Shown here piece by piece: positions 27,064 through 35,699 of a stretch of DNA of 64,000 nucleotides (position 1 is the stretch's first letter; each line of letters starts with the position of its first letter). Both the position numbers and the translations under genes were made by a program. The stretch covers positions 732,001-796,000 of the forward strand of contig NZ_AP018907.1 in assembly GCF_003966715.1 (NCBI RefSeq), in the 5' to 3' direction. The notes beneath the pieces are model-generated. The model had not been told where the DNA came from and ran no database searches. It saw nothing but the letters and a program-made list of their open reading frames with translations. The DNA is from Blastochloris tepida. Its GTDB lineage: Bacteria; Pseudomonadota; Alphaproteobacteria; Rhizobiales; Xanthobacteraceae.

Positions 27064-27801
27064 ATGTCGCTGGACGTGAACCTGGCGGCGGCGTTCGCCG
27101 CGGGCCTGCTGTCCTTTCTGTCGCCCTGCATCCTGCCGCTCGTACCACCCTATCTCACATGGCTTGCCGGGGCCTCGCTCGCCGAGATGACGGCGGAGGC
27201 GCCGCCGGCCGGCACGGCGCGGCGCGCTGTGATCCGTGCGCTTGCCTTCGTGCTCGGATTCTCGGCGGTGTTCGTGGCGCTGGGGGCGAGCGCATCGGTC
27301 ATTGGCCAGGTCCTGCTCGATCATGTGGCGATCCTGTCCCGGGTCGCGGGTGTGGTGATCGTGGTGTTCGGACTTCATTTCGTCGGCGTGTTTCGCATTC
27401 CGCTGCTCTATCGCGAGGCGCGGTTCGCCACCAACGCCAAGCCGGTGGGGCTGTTCGGCGCCTTCGTGCTCGGCCTCGCCTTCGCGTTCGGCTGGACGCC
27501 CTGCGTCGGGCCGGTGCTGGCCTCGATCCTGATGATCGCCGGCGCCGAGGATACGGCGGCGCGCGGCGCGCTGCTGCTTGGCGGCTATGCGCTCGGCATC
27601 GGCGTGCTGTTCCTTGCCGCCGCCGCGTTCGTGCGGCCGTTCCTGGGCTTCCTCGCGCGCTTCCGCCGGCACCTCGGCGCGATCGAGAAGGTGGTCGGCG
27701 TGCTGCTGATCGTCACCGGCGTTCTGATCTTCACGCGCACCATGGCCGATGTCGGCGGCTGGCTGCTCGACCTCGTGCCGGCGCTCGGGCGGATCGGCTG
27801 A
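27064..27801 (+). CDS. soxV: CcdA/DsbD-like thiol transporter SoxV
   Basis: 245-residue six-helix membrane protein that passes reducing equivalents from cytoplasmic thioredoxin to periplasmic SoxW/SoxS. The two transmembrane cysteines are in FLSPCILPLVPPY (helix 1) and GWTPCVGPVLASIL (helix 4), the classical pseudo-symmetric CcdA pair. The ATG at 27064 is preceded by GGGGGAGGG. It is divergent from soxSR; the 50-bp spacer must carry both promoters and any SoxR site. A cytochrome c maturation role is possible for CcdA proteins in general, but the position inside the sox island favours SoxV. Confidence 0.87.
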   Translation: MSLDVNLAAAFAAGLLSFLSPCILPLVPPYLTWLAGASLAEMTAEAPPAGTARRAVIRALAFVLGFSAVFVALGASASVIGQVLLDHVAILSRVAGVVIVVFGLHFVGVFRIPLLYREARFATNAKPVGLFGAFVLGLAFAFGWTPCVGPVLASILMIAGAEDTAARGALLLGGYALGIGVLFLAAAAFVRPFLGFLARFRRHLGAIEKVVGVLLIVTGVLIFTRTMADVGGWLLDLVPALGRIG

Positions 27802-27804
27802 ACC

Positions 27805-28482
27805 CTATCCGAAGCGCAGCATCAGCAGCCGGTCATACGCCTTCAGCTCGATCAGCAGACGATACAGCAGCTCGCCGTCGCCGGCCTCGACCGCACCCGG
27901 AATCCGCGCCAGCGAGGCGAGGGCGCTGTCGACCGAGCGGCGGAAGTCGGGGTCGGTCGAGACGGCCGGGGCCGCCTCGGCGTTGCAGCGTTTCAGTGCT
28001 GCCGCGGTGGCCGCGGCGGCGTCGCGCGTGGCGGGGCCGGGCGGCGCATTGCGATATGAATCGAGCGCGGTGAAGGCGCGGCTCGCGGCGCGGATACAGT
28101 CGGCGAACAGCGGCTGGCCGGCGTCCTGCCGCCGCTTCGCCAGCTCGTCGGCGATGCCGGCAATGAGCGCGCTTGCACGGGCGAGGTCGCCGGCATCGAG
28201 GGCGCGCAGCGCCTCACGCGCTTCGCCGGCCACTGGATCCGTCCCGGCCGCTGCCTCGAGGCGCTCGAGCGCCAGCGCCGCGAGATCGACATTCTCGGTG
28301 CGGATATGGTCGGCCGCCGTTCGCAGCGCGGCGAGCACCGGCGGAGCAGTGGCGATTCCGATGCCAGCGGTCTCGGCGATCGCCGCGCGCTGCGGTGAGA
28401 ACGCGAGCAGCGCACACAGCGCGAAGGCCGCGGCAATCCGATGGTTGCGGGGCCGGCGCGTGCACTCTACCTTCCATGCCAT
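27805..28482 (-). CDS. Periplasmic helical protein of unknown function in the sox island
   Basis: 225 residues with a signal peptide (HRIAAAFALCALLAFSPQRAAIAE, about residues 14-37). The mature protein is Ala-rich and helical, with tetratricopeptide-like spacing but no clear repeat, and has two cysteines (DCIRAAS and KRCNAEAA) about 43 residues apart. No family is recognised. It converges with soxV (3 bp gap) and diverges from soxW (21 bp between starts), so it is sandwiched between two thiol-transfer genes, and a role linked to SoxV/SoxW is possible. The frame stays open upstream across soxW, but the ATG at 28482 with its signal peptide is the convincing start. Confidence 0.65.
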   Translation of the reverse strand: MAWKVECTRRPRNHRIAAAFALCALLAFSPQRAAIAETAGIGIATAPPVLAALRTAADHIRTENVDLAALALERLEAAAGTDPVAGEAREALRALDAGDLARASALIAGIADELAKRRQDAGQPLFADCIRAASRAFTALDSYRNAPPGPATRDAAAATAAALKRCNAEAAPAVSTDPDFRRSVDSALASLARIPGAVEAGDGELLYRLLIELKAYDRLLMLRFG

Positions 28483-28503
28483 CGTCACGAGGAGCCCCCA
28501 CCC

Positions 28504-29064
28504 ATGCTCTCGCGCCGCGCCGTTCTCGCCGCCTCGCTGCTGCCGTTCGCCGGCACGCTCCGTGCCGAACCGCTCGTCACCGAGGACGGTCTGCTCACGC
28601 AGGACTGGTTCCTGCACAGCCTGCTGGAACTGAGCGACGACCTCGCCGCCGCGACGGCAGCCGGCAAGCGCTTCGCCATCATGTGGGAGCTGCGCGGCTG
28701 TCCCTATTGCCGCGAGACCCACGTCAAGAACTTCGGCGATCCGGCGATCGCCGAGTTCGTGCGAACGCGCTTCGATGTGCTGCAGCTCAACGTCACCGGC
28801 CAGCGCGAGGTGGTCGATTTCGACGGCGCCAAGCTGACCGAGAAAGCGCTGGCCGAGAAGTACGGCGTGCGCTACACGCCGACCTTCCAGTTCTTTCCGC
28901 AAAGCGCCGAGGGCCTCGCCGGCAAGAAGCCGCGCGAGCGCGAGGTGGCGCGCGCCCAGGGCTATCTCGAGCCGCCGCAGTTCCTCGCGCTGTTCCGGTT
29001 CGTCGCCGACAAGGCCTACGAGACCGGCCCCCTGCGCGAGTATCTGCGCACGCAGGGGCTCTAG
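28504..29064 (+). CDS. soxW: Periplasmic thioredoxin SoxW
   Basis: 186 residues. Signal peptide MLSRRAVLAASLLPFAGTLRA; thioredoxin domain with ELRGCPYCRETHV (Cys66, Cys69) and the cis-Pro loop RYTPTFQFF. It is the periplasmic partner of SoxV in Paracoccus-type systems, receiving electrons from SoxV and reducing SoxYZ or other targets. The start at 28504 follows GAGGAGCC. The TAG stop overlaps the first bases of a 102-nt repeat, and the gene is convergent with soxX. It resembles soxS in active-site sequence but is longer by an inserted helical part after the CXXC. Confidence 0.85.
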   Translation: MLSRRAVLAASLLPFAGTLRAEPLVTEDGLLTQDWFLHSLLELSDDLAAATAAGKRFAIMWELRGCPYCRETHVKNFGDPAIAEFVRTRFDVLQLNVTGQREVVDFDGAKLTEKALAEKYGVRYTPTFQFFPQSAEGLAGKKPREREVARAQGYLEPPQFLALFRFVADKAYETGPLREYLRTQGL

Positions 29065-29164
29065 AGCATCCGCCGATCTGGCTGGATCGAGCGAATGCTC
29101 TGCGTTTCTGTCTTGTCGCATTTTCTGTCGCAAAGCCGGGTCCCACTTTTGCGGAAAATGCTCC
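29063..29164 (-). repeat. 102-nt palindromic intergenic repeat, full copy
   Basis: Read on the minus strand it runs from GGAGCATTTTCCGCAAAAG to GGCGGATGCTCT, exactly 102 nt. The left hairpin pairs GCATTTTC with GAAAATGC and CGCAAA with TTTGCG; the right hairpin is bounded by AGAGCAT... and ATGCTCT. About 79 of 102 positions equal the copy embedded in cobN, with no gaps. It lies between the convergent soxW and soxX and overlaps the soxW stop codon; it may serve as a bidirectional terminator. Confidence 0.85.
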
Positions 29165-29174
29165 AGACCGCGCT

Positions 29175-29789
29175 TCACTTGTTCACCGGCGAATCCGGGT
29201 CGAGCAGGAACGCCACGGCGTCGGTGATCTGCTGGACGGTGAGGAAGCCGTTGTGGCCGAACCGCGGCATGGTCGAGCAGGCGAGCGCGCTCTGGGCGTT
29301 GTAGATGCGCTCAAAGACCTCCTTCTGTGCCGCCTCGCTCGTGCCCTTCAGCTTGCCGTAGCCGAGGAGACTCGGGCCGAGCGTGCCGTAGCTGATCTCG
29401 GTCGGCGCGAGCTGATGGCAGGCGTAGCAATTGCCGCCATTGGCGCGCTTGGGATCGTCGCCCATGCGGCCGCCGAAGCCGGACAGCGCCGAGGCCTCGC
29501 CCTTCTTCCAATCGCCGAGGAATTTGCCATCGGCCGGGTAGGCGATGTTCTTCTTCTCGCGCGCCAGGATCGCCGCAGCGACCTCGGGCGGTGGGGCGTT
29601 ATGGTACTGCGAGCACAGGCGCATCGTCTCGTCCTGCTCGACACGGGCCTGAAGGTCGGGCGGCAGGTTGCGCCAAGCCTCGGCGACCGCGCGCTCGACA
29701 CGGGCGGGGTCGATGGCGTCGGCGGCGTGGGCGGTGACGACAGGGGCGAAGGCTGCGGCACAGAGCGCCGCGAGAATGGTCCGGATCAT
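29175..29789 (-). CDS. soxX: Sulfur-oxidation c-type cytochrome SoxX
   Basis: 204-residue periplasmic monoheme cytochrome, the small partner of SoxA in the complex that links thiosulfate to SoxYZ. Signal peptide about 1-22 (ends VVTAHAA). Heme attachment CYACH at 121-125; Met174 in ACSTMPRFGHN is the likely second axial ligand. The N-terminal extension of about 90 residues before the heme domain is the longer SoxX type. It is 10 bp downstream of soxA in the same direction, so the order is soxA-soxX, both divergent from soxYZBCD. Confidence 0.92.
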   Translation of the reverse strand: MIRTILAALCAAAFAPVVTAHAADAIDPARVERAVAEAWRNLPPDLQARVEQDETMRLCSQYHNAPPPEVAAAILAREKKNIAYPADGKFLGDWKKGEASALSGFGGRMGDDPKRANGGNCYACHQLAPTEISYGTLGPSLLGYGKLKGTSEAAQKEVFERIYNAQSALACSTMPRFGHNGFLTVQQITDAVAFLLDPDSPVNK

Positions 29790-29799
29790 CGCAGGCTCC

Positions 29800-30645
29800 T
29801 CAACGCTTGATCGACGGCACTTCGATCTTGCCGCCCTCGGCCTTCTTGGTCAGGTACGCGGTGAGCGCGATCGTCACGTCGGAGGTGTAGCCGACGTCCG
29901 GCATGCGCATCTGCCAGTAGCAGTCCCAAAGCCGGTGCTGCATGGTGCGCAGCGAGGCCTGCGACACGCGATAGGTCGGCCACGAGCCCATCGTGGCCTG
30001 GGCGTCCCTGGGCGTGTCGAAATGCGGCAGCTTCTGCAGGCGAATGCGCTGGCCCTCCTGGCCGTGGCAGGTCTGGCAGGAGAAGTCGTTGACGCTGGCG
30101 CGGCGGAAGAACAGCGCCTCGCCGAGCGCCACCATCTCGCGCTCCTTGGGGTGCTCCATCTTGGCGGCATAGACGTGCCCGTTGGAGCGGTTGGCGACGA
30201 AGGCGACGAGGGCTTCGATCTCGGTGGCCGGGTTGCCGCCGGAGCTGGCGAACGGCTTCTTGCGGATCGCCGTGGTATCGAAGCCCTGGATCGTCTCCAT
30301 GCACCACAGGATGCGCGACTCGGCGTCCATCACCCTGTCGGTGTCGGCGAAGTAGCGCGGCATCTTGGCATAGGCGCCGTCGAGCTTGCCTGGCCCCTCG
30401 CCGAGATCGCAGGTCTCGAGCGAGGCGTTCTTCGTGCCGCGTGGCATCGACCACAACGCCTCGCCGGCATCGACCGCGAGATAGCCCGGGTTCGACATCG
30501 GGTCGGAGATCATCGCCCGGTATTTTTCGAGCGTCTTGTCGGCGTCGTCGCCGGGCGAACCCTGTGCCCGTGCGCTGCCGCAGTCCAGGAAGCCGCCCCC
30601 GATCGACAGGGCGACGGCGAGGGCCATCGTTGCCGTAGTCCGCAT
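29800..30645 (-). CDS. soxA: SoxA, monoheme type L-cysteine S-thiosulfotransferase subunit
   Basis: 281-residue catalytic cytochrome of the SoxAX complex, which oxidatively joins thiosulfate to the SoxY cysteine. Signal peptide about 1-28. Only one CXXCH is present (CQTCH, 190-194); Cys242 in [12 protein letters not shown] is the persulfidated cysteine heme ligand. The N-terminal domain keeps two cysteines (79 and 115) in place of the first heme, as in single-heme SoxA proteins (Starkeya-type). The ATG at 30645 follows GGGAGGATG. A second ATG four bases upstream is out of frame. It shares a promoter region with soxY. Confidence 0.92.
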   Translation of the reverse strand: MRTTATMALAVALSIGGGFLDCGSARAQGSPGDDADKTLEKYRAMISDPMSNPGYLAVDAGEALWSMPRGTKNASLETCDLGEGPGKLDGAYAKMPRYFADTDRVMDAESRILWCMETIQGFDTTAIRKKPFASSGGNPATEIEALVAFVANRSNGHVYAAKMEHPKEREMVALGEALFFRRASVNDFSCQTCHGQEGQRIRLQKLPHFDTPRDAQATMGSWPTYRVSQASLRTMQHRLWDCYWQMRMPDVGYTSDVTIALTAYLTKKAEGGKIEVPSIKR

Positions 30646-31022
30646 GCATCCTCCCGAGCGTGGCCGCGCCGGTTCGTGCCGGTTCGTGGTGCCGCAGCCA
30701 TAACCGGGAGCATATATCCCAATATGCGAATGGAAAGATGGCGCGACTATTTGAAGCAGTTCAAGGAGAATATTCGTTCCCAATTTTGCGCTGCGAAAGA
30801 AATGTCCCGTCGAATTTCGGCGCTGCAGCATAAGGAAGTTCCAAATTCGTCTTTCGGCGCTATTGCCTAACCGCGACGGACCGGCTACGAAAATGCAAAA
30901 ATACGAATGTTTCGGGGAAGACACGGTGTGACGACGGTGCGCTCGCGCCGCGCGTCCCTGGCGGGTGCCTGCGCCCGCCGCCAGAAGGGCCCGTGCCTCC
31001 GGCGAGACGGGAGGAGAACGCG
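30646..31022. promoter_or_regulatory. Divergent soxAX / soxYZBCD control region
   Basis: 377 bp, AT-richer than its surroundings (especially 30710-30910), between the two sox transcription units. It contains several GAAT and ATTC tetramers (for example GAATATTCGTTCC at 30768-30780 and AATACGAATG at 30899-30908), the half-sites used by SqrR/BigR-type repressors, and a repeated TTTCGGCGCT (30816 and 30850 areas). I cannot fix the operator, but this is where SoxR should act. Confidence 0.55.
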
Positions 31023-31478
31023 ATGACGATGTCGACGACCCGGCGCGGCGCGCTCGTGCTCGGTGGTGCGGTGATCGGCGGAGCCCTGCTGGGCATGCCG
31101 CGGCCGGCCGCCGCCAAGAATGATGCCGAGGATTTGATCAAGGCATTCACCGGTGGCGCATCGGTCGCCACGGGCAAGGTGAAGCTCGATCTGCCGGACA
31201 TCGCCGAGAACGGCAACACCGTGCCGCTGGCATTCACGGTCGACAGCCCGATGACCGCCGACGCCCATGTGGTCGCGGTGCTGGTGGTTGCCGAAGGCAA
31301 TCCGCGCGGCGGCGTGGCGACATTCCACTTCACGCCGGACTCGGGCGTCGCGGAAGCCTCGACCCGCATCCGCCTCGCCCAGACCCAGAACGTGGTCGCG
31401 ATCGCCAAGATGAACGACGGCTCGTTCTTCTCGGACACGCGGCAGGTCAAGGTGACCATCGGCGGCTGCGGCGGCTGA
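31023..31478 (+). CDS. soxY: Thiosulfate carrier protein SoxY
   Basis: 151 residues. Twin-arginine-type leader [20 protein letters not shown]; SoxY is exported together with SoxZ. The C-terminus VTIGGCGG is the swinging-arm motif whose cysteine carries the sulfur substrate through the cycle. The ATG at 31023 follows GGGAGGAGAACGCG. It begins the soxYZBCD transcript and is 25 bp before soxZ. The length is normal. Confidence 0.95.
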   Translation: MTMSTTRRGALVLGGAVIGGALLGMPRPAAAKNDAEDLIKAFTGGASVATGKVKLDLPDIAENGNTVPLAFTVDSPMTADAHVVAVLVVAEGNPRGGVATFHFTPDSGVAEASTRIRLAQTQNVVAIAKMNDGSFFSDTRQVKVTIGGCGG

Positions 31479-31503
31479 CCGGAACAGGACAGGGAGCGAA
31501 CCA

Positions 31504-31839
31504 ATGTCGACACCCGCACCGCGCCCGCGCATCCGCCTCGACAAGAAGGAAGCCAAGGCCGGCGACCTGATCGAGGTCAAGGCGCTCGTCGCCCACATCA
31601 TGGAGTCCGGCCAGCGCCGCGACAAGGACGGCAACGTCATCCCGCGCAAGATCATCAACCGCTTCACCTGCGAGGTGAACGGCAAGCTGGTCTTCGCCTG
31701 CGACCTGGAGCCGGCAATCTCCGCCAATCCCTACATGCAGTTCAAGTTCAAGGCGAAGGAGTCGGGCAAGGTCGTGCTGACCTGGATCGACGACGACGGC
31801 TCGAAGATCGTCGGCGAGGAAACGCTGACCGTGAGCTGA
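31504..31839 (+). CDS. soxZ: Sulfur-carrier partner SoxZ
   Basis: 111-residue immunoglobulin-like protein that forms the SoxYZ heterodimer. Typical segments: PRIRLDKKEAKAGDLIEVKALVAHIMESGQRRD, RKIINRFTCEVNGKLVF and FKAKESGKVVLTWIDDDGS. It has no signal peptide of its own, consistent with co-export with SoxY through the twin-arginine pathway. It ends 137 bp before soxB; that gap contains a CCACCCG/CGGGTGG hairpin (31941-31960) that may tune downstream expression. Confidence 0.95.
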   Translation: MSTPAPRPRIRLDKKEAKAGDLIEVKALVAHIMESGQRRDKDGNVIPRKIINRFTCEVNGKLVFACDLEPAISANPYMQFKFKAKESGKVVLTWIDDDGSKIVGEETLTVS

Positions 31840-31976
31840 TGCGAGCCGCGGCCCAAGGGATTGCCCGAGGGATGATCCAAAGGGTTGATCCAAGCCGCGG
31901 CGACGCTCCACCGAACGACGAATTTGCGAACAAGGGTTCGCCACCCGTTGACGCGGGTGGACGGGAGGATGCGTGC

Positions 31977-33668
31977 ATGGCGACACGACGGGAGTTCCTG
32001 CAGCTTGCGGCGGCGACCGCGGCCGTCAGCGGCGGCCTCGCAGCGCCCGGCGAGTGGTCGCGCGCCTTCGCGCAGCAGCGCCTGACGCAGAACGAACTCC
32101 TGGCCTTCGAGCCGCTCGGCAACGTCACGCTGGTCCATGTCACCGACATTCATGCGCAGCTGAAGCCGATCTTCTTTCGCGAGCCGACCGTCAATCTCGG
32201 CGTCGGCGCCGCGGCGGGCATTCCGCCGCACGTCACCGGTGCGGCGCTGCTTGAGGCGTTCGGGGTGCCGAAGGGCAGTGCGCTGGCGCACGCGCTCACC
32301 GACCAGGACTTCGAGGCGCTGGCCAAGGCCTATGGCCGGGTCGGCGGTCTCGACCGCATCGCCACCGTGGTTGCGGCGATCCGCGCCGAGCGGGGCAGCA
32401 ACATGCTGCTGCTCGACGGCGGCGACACCTGGACGAACTCCTACACCTCGATGGCCACCAAGGGCCAGGACATGGTGGACTGCATGGCGCTGCTGAAGCC
32501 GGACGCCATGACCGCGCATTGGGAGTTCACGCTGGGCGAAGCGCGGGTGAAGGAGATCGTCGATCAGCTCGGCTATCCGTTCCTGTGCCAGAACGTGCGC
32601 GAGAGCGAGTTCCAGGACGAGGTATTCAAGGCGTCCGCCACCTTCGAGCGCGGCGGCGTCAAGGTCGCGGTGATCGGGCAGGCGCTTCCCTACACGCCGA
32701 TCGCCAATCCGCGCTGGATGATCCCGAACTGGACGTTCGGCATCCGCGAGAAGGAGCTGCAGGCCGAGGTCGACAAGGTGCGCGCCGAGGGGGCGCAGCT
32801 CGTGGTGCTGCTGTCCCACAACGGCTTCGACGTCGACCGCAAGCTGGCAAGCCGCGTCACCGGCCTCGACGTCATCCTCACCGGGCACACCCACGATGCG
32901 CTGCCGGCGCCGATCAAGGTCGGCGAGACCCTGCTGATCGCCTCGGGCAGCCACGGCAAGTTCGTCTCGCGGCTCGACCTCGACGTGAAGGGCGGCAAGG
33001 TCGCAGGCTATCGCTACCGGCTGATCCCGGTGTTTGCCGATGCCATCTCACCCGACCCGACGATGGCGGCGGCGATCGCGCGCCTGCGCGCGCCGCACGA
33101 GGCGATGCTGGCGGAGGTGGTGGGGCGGACCGAGACGACGCTCTATCGCCGCGGCAATTTCAACGGCACGCTCGACGATGTGATCTGCGACGCGCTGCTT
33201 GCCGAGCGCGATGCCGAAATCGCGCTGTCGCCCGGCTTCCGCTGGGGAGCGAGCCTGCTGCCGGGGCAGGCGATCACCCGCGAGGATGTCTACAACGCCA
33301 CCGCCATGTCGTATCCGGCCGCGTACCGCATGACGATGAGCGGCGCCCGGCTGAAGGAGGTGCTGGAGGATGTCGCCGACAACATCTTCAATCCCGACCC
33401 CTACCTTCAGCAGGGCGGCGACATGGTGCGCGTCGGCGGGCTCACCTATGCGATCGACGTGGCGAAGCCGATCGGCGCGCGCATCAACGATCTCCGTCTC
33501 ACCCGCACCGGCGCCCCGCTCGATCCGAACAGGGATTATGTCGTCGCCGGCTGGGCGAGCGTGAACGAGGGAACCGAGGGCCCGCCGATCTGGGACGTGG
33601 TGTTCGCCCATCTCGCCCGCAACAAGACCGTCGCGCCGAATGGCGCCGGCAATGTCAGGGTTCTGTGA
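31977..33668 (+). CDS. soxB: Thiosulfohydrolase SoxB
   Basis: 563-residue periplasmic dinuclear manganese enzyme that hydrolyses the terminal sulfone from SoxY-bound intermediates as sulfate. Twin-arginine leader MATRREFLQLAAATAAVSGG. Metal and active-site blocks: LVHVTDIHAQLKP, LLLDGGDTWTNSYTSMATKGQDMVD, the SoxB-specific TAHWEFTLGEARV (replacing GNHEF of 5-prime nucleotidases), LLSHNGFDVD and LTGHTHDALP. The ATG at 31977 follows GGGAGGATG. The frame extends upstream to 31839, but the twin-arginine start is clearly the real one. Confidence 0.96.
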   Translation: MATRREFLQLAAATAAVSGGLAAPGEWSRAFAQQRLTQNELLAFEPLGNVTLVHVTDIHAQLKPIFFREPTVNLGVGAAAGIPPHVTGAALLEAFGVPKGSALAHALTDQDFEALAKAYGRVGGLDRIATVVAAIRAERGSNMLLLDGGDTWTNSYTSMATKGQDMVDCMALLKPDAMTAHWEFTLGEARVKEIVDQLGYPFLCQNVRESEFQDEVFKASATFERGGVKVAVIGQALPYTPIANPRWMIPNWTFGIREKELQAEVDKVRAEGAQLVVLLSHNGFDVDRKLASRVTGLDVILTGHTHDALPAPIKVGETLLIASGSHGKFVSRLDLDVKGGKVAGYRYRLIPVFADAISPDPTMAAAIARLRAPHEAMLAEVVGRTETTLYRRGNFNGTLDDVICDALLAERDAEIALSPGFRWGASLLPGQAITREDVYNATAMSYPAAYRMTMSGARLKEVLEDVADNIFNPDPYLQQGGDMVRVGGLTYAIDVAKPIGARINDLRLTRTGAPLDPNRDYVVAGWASVNEGTEGPPIWDVVFAHLARNKTVAPNGAGNVRVL

Positions 33669-33700
33669 GGCTGGTTTCGAATCCCCGATCGGAGCGGCGC

Positions 33701-34981
33701 ATGTCGAGTGAGAAGAACAAGAGCAACCAGGTTTCGCGACGCGGACTGCTCGGGACCGCGCTCGCCGCTGGCGGCGCGATCACGCTGCCGCGCGCTGCGG
33801 CCGCCGGGCCGGGAAACCCCGCGAACCAGCCGCCCAACGTGCCCGAGTGGAGCCGCATGCTCGGCGATGGCGTGGCGGTGCGCGCCTATGGCAAGCCCTC
33901 CAGGTACGAGGCCGGCGTCATCCGCCGCGATGTCGAGTGGCTCACCGCCTCGCGCGAGAGTTCGGTGTCGTTCACGCCGCTGCACGAGCTCGACGGCATC
34001 ATCACGCCGAACGGCCTGTGCTTCGAGCGCCATCATGGCGGCATCGCCGAGGTCGACCCGGACGACTGGCGGTTGATCCTGCACGGCCTCGTCGACAAGC
34101 CGCTGGTGTTCACGCTCGACGACATCAAGCGCCTGCCGCGGACCAACCGGGTCTATTTCGCCGAATGCGCGGCGAATTCGGGCATGGAATGGCGCGGCGC
34201 GCAGCTCAATGGCTGCCAGTTCACGCACGGCATGATCCACAATGTGATGTACACCGGCGTGCCGCTGAAGATCCTGCTGGAGGAGGCCGGCCTCAAGCCG
34301 AATGCCAAGTGGCTTCTGATCGAGGGCGGCGACGCGGCGGTGATGACGCGTTCGCTGCCGCTCGCCAAGGCGCTCGACGACTGCCTGATCGCCTATCGCA
34401 TGAATGGCGAGATGCTGCGCCCGGAGAACGGGTATCCCGTGCGCATCGTGGTGCCGGGCTGGGAAGCCAACATGTGGGTGAAGTGGCTCCGGCGCATCGA
34501 GGTCGGCGACCAGCCCTGGCACCACCGCGAGGAAACCTCGAAATACACCGACCTTTTGGAGAACGGCCGGGCGCGCCGCTTCACCTATGTGATGGATGCG
34601 AAGTCGGTGATCACCAGTCCGAGCCCGCAGGCGCCGCTCAAGCAGGGCAAGGGCTTCACGGTGCTGTCGGGCATCGCGTGGTCGGGGCGTGGCAAGATCG
34701 CGCGTGTCGACGTCTCGCTCGACGGCGGCCGCAACTGGCGCACAGCGCGGCTCGACGGGCCGGTGTTCGACAAGTCGATGGCCCGCTTCTATGCCGAGTT
34801 CGACTGGGACGGCCGCGAGATGTTCGTGCAGTCGCGGGCCATGGACGAGACCGGCTACGTCCAGCCGACCAAGGACGAGTTGCGGAAGGTGCGCGGCCTC
34901 AACTCGATCTACCACAACAACGGCATCCAGACGTGGCGGGTGCTGCCGAGCGGCGAGGTGGAAAATGTCGAGGTCGCGTGA
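33701..34981 (+). CDS. soxC: Sulfane dehydrogenase molybdopterin subunit SoxC
   Basis: 426-residue molybdenum protein of the sulfite-oxidase family that with SoxD removes six electrons from SoxY-bound sulfane sulfur. Twin-arginine leader NQVSRRGLLGTALAAGG. The molybdenum-ligating Cys156 is in VYFAECAANSGMEW; GDAAVMTRSLPL and RIVVPGWEANMWVKWLRRIEV are cofactor-binding segments; the C-terminal dimerisation domain starts at about 310. It overlaps soxD by 17 bp. The presence of SoxCD predicts complete oxidation of thiosulfate to sulfate without sulfur globules. Confidence 0.95.
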   Translation: MSSEKNKSNQVSRRGLLGTALAAGGAITLPRAAAAGPGNPANQPPNVPEWSRMLGDGVAVRAYGKPSRYEAGVIRRDVEWLTASRESSVSFTPLHELDGIITPNGLCFERHHGGIAEVDPDDWRLILHGLVDKPLVFTLDDIKRLPRTNRVYFAECAANSGMEWRGAQLNGCQFTHGMIHNVMYTGVPLKILLEEAGLKPNAKWLLIEGGDAAVMTRSLPLAKALDDCLIAYRMNGEMLRPENGYPVRIVVPGWEANMWVKWLRRIEVGDQPWHHREETSKYTDLLENGRARRFTYVMDAKSVITSPSPQAPLKQGKGFTVLSGIAWSGRGKIARVDVSLDGGRNWRTARLDGPVFDKSMARFYAEFDWDGREMFVQSRAMDETGYVQPTKDELRKVRGLNSIYHNNGIQTWRVLPSGEVENVEVA

Positions 34982-35699
34982 GTTCGCCGCTGCGCTCGCG
35001 CTGCTCGCGCTCGCCGGGATCGGCGTCGCCAACGCGGAAAGCGCGCCGAAGCCGGGCGCCAAGCCGGCCGCCGTTGCGGCAGCCGCGGCGCCGGCCAAGG
35101 CGGCGCCGGTCCACTACGGCGTCGGGCGCGAAGCAAGACCGGAGGAGATCGCCGGCTGGGACATCGACATCCGCCCCGACGGGCAGGGCCTGCCGAAGGG
35201 CCGCGGCACGGCGCGCGCCGGCGAGGAGATCTTCGTCGCGAAATGTGCTGCGTGCCACGGCGAGTTCGGCGAGAGCACGGGCCGTTGGCCGGTCCTGGCC
35301 GGCGGCGCCGGCTCGCTGGCGGGCCACGATCCGGTCAAGACCATCGGCTCCTACTGGCCGTATGCTTCCACCGTGATCGACTACATTCGCCGTGCGATGC
35401 CGTTCGGTGATGCCCAATCGCTCACCAATGACGAGCTCTACGCCGTCACCGCCTATCTGCTGCTCCTCAACGACGTGATCACCGACCAGGACTTCGTGCT
35501 GTCGGAGGAGACGTTTCCGAAGGTCAGGCTGCCGAACGAGGCGAACTTCTTCGACGACGACCGCGAGGTGTCGGAGAAGGCGTTCTGGAAGAGGCAGCCG
35601 TGCATGAGCGCGTGCGCGCCGGGCGAGCCGAAGATCATCGGCCGCGCGCGGGCGATCGATGTCACGCCGGAAGAAGGCAAGGGGCCGCGGGTCGAATGA
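34965..35699 (+). CDS. soxD: Sulfane dehydrogenase cytochrome subunit SoxD, single-heme form
   Basis: 244-residue periplasmic cytochrome c partner of SoxC. Signal peptide MSRSREFAAALALLALAGIGVANA, an Ala/Pro linker, then a domain with KCAACHGEFGE (heme 94-98) and Met145 in IRRAMPFGD. The tail QPCMSACAPGEPKII...AIDVTPEEGKG is typical of SoxD after the first heme domain. The second heme domain of the 380-residue Paracoccus protein is absent; the gene simply stops there, and a separate 106-residue monoheme cytochrome follows with overlapping start and stop (ATGA). Whether that protein replaces the missing domain is unproven. Confidence 0.9.
   Translation: MSRSREFAAALALLALAGIGVANAESAPKPGAKPAAVAAAAAPAKAAPVHYGVGREARPEEIAGWDIDIRPDGQGLPKGRGTARAGEEIFVAKCAACHGEFGESTGRWPVLAGGAGSLAGHDPVKTIGSYWPYASTVIDYIRRAMPFGDAQSLTNDELYAVTAYLLLLNDVITDQDFVLSEETFPKVRLPNEANFFDDDREVSEKAFWKRQPCMSACAPGEPKIIGRARAIDVTPEEGKGPRVE

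Noticed and set aside
27064..27801. Assignment as the cytochrome c maturation protein CcdA
   Set aside because: The sequence alone allows it, but the position between soxRS and soxW favours SoxV.
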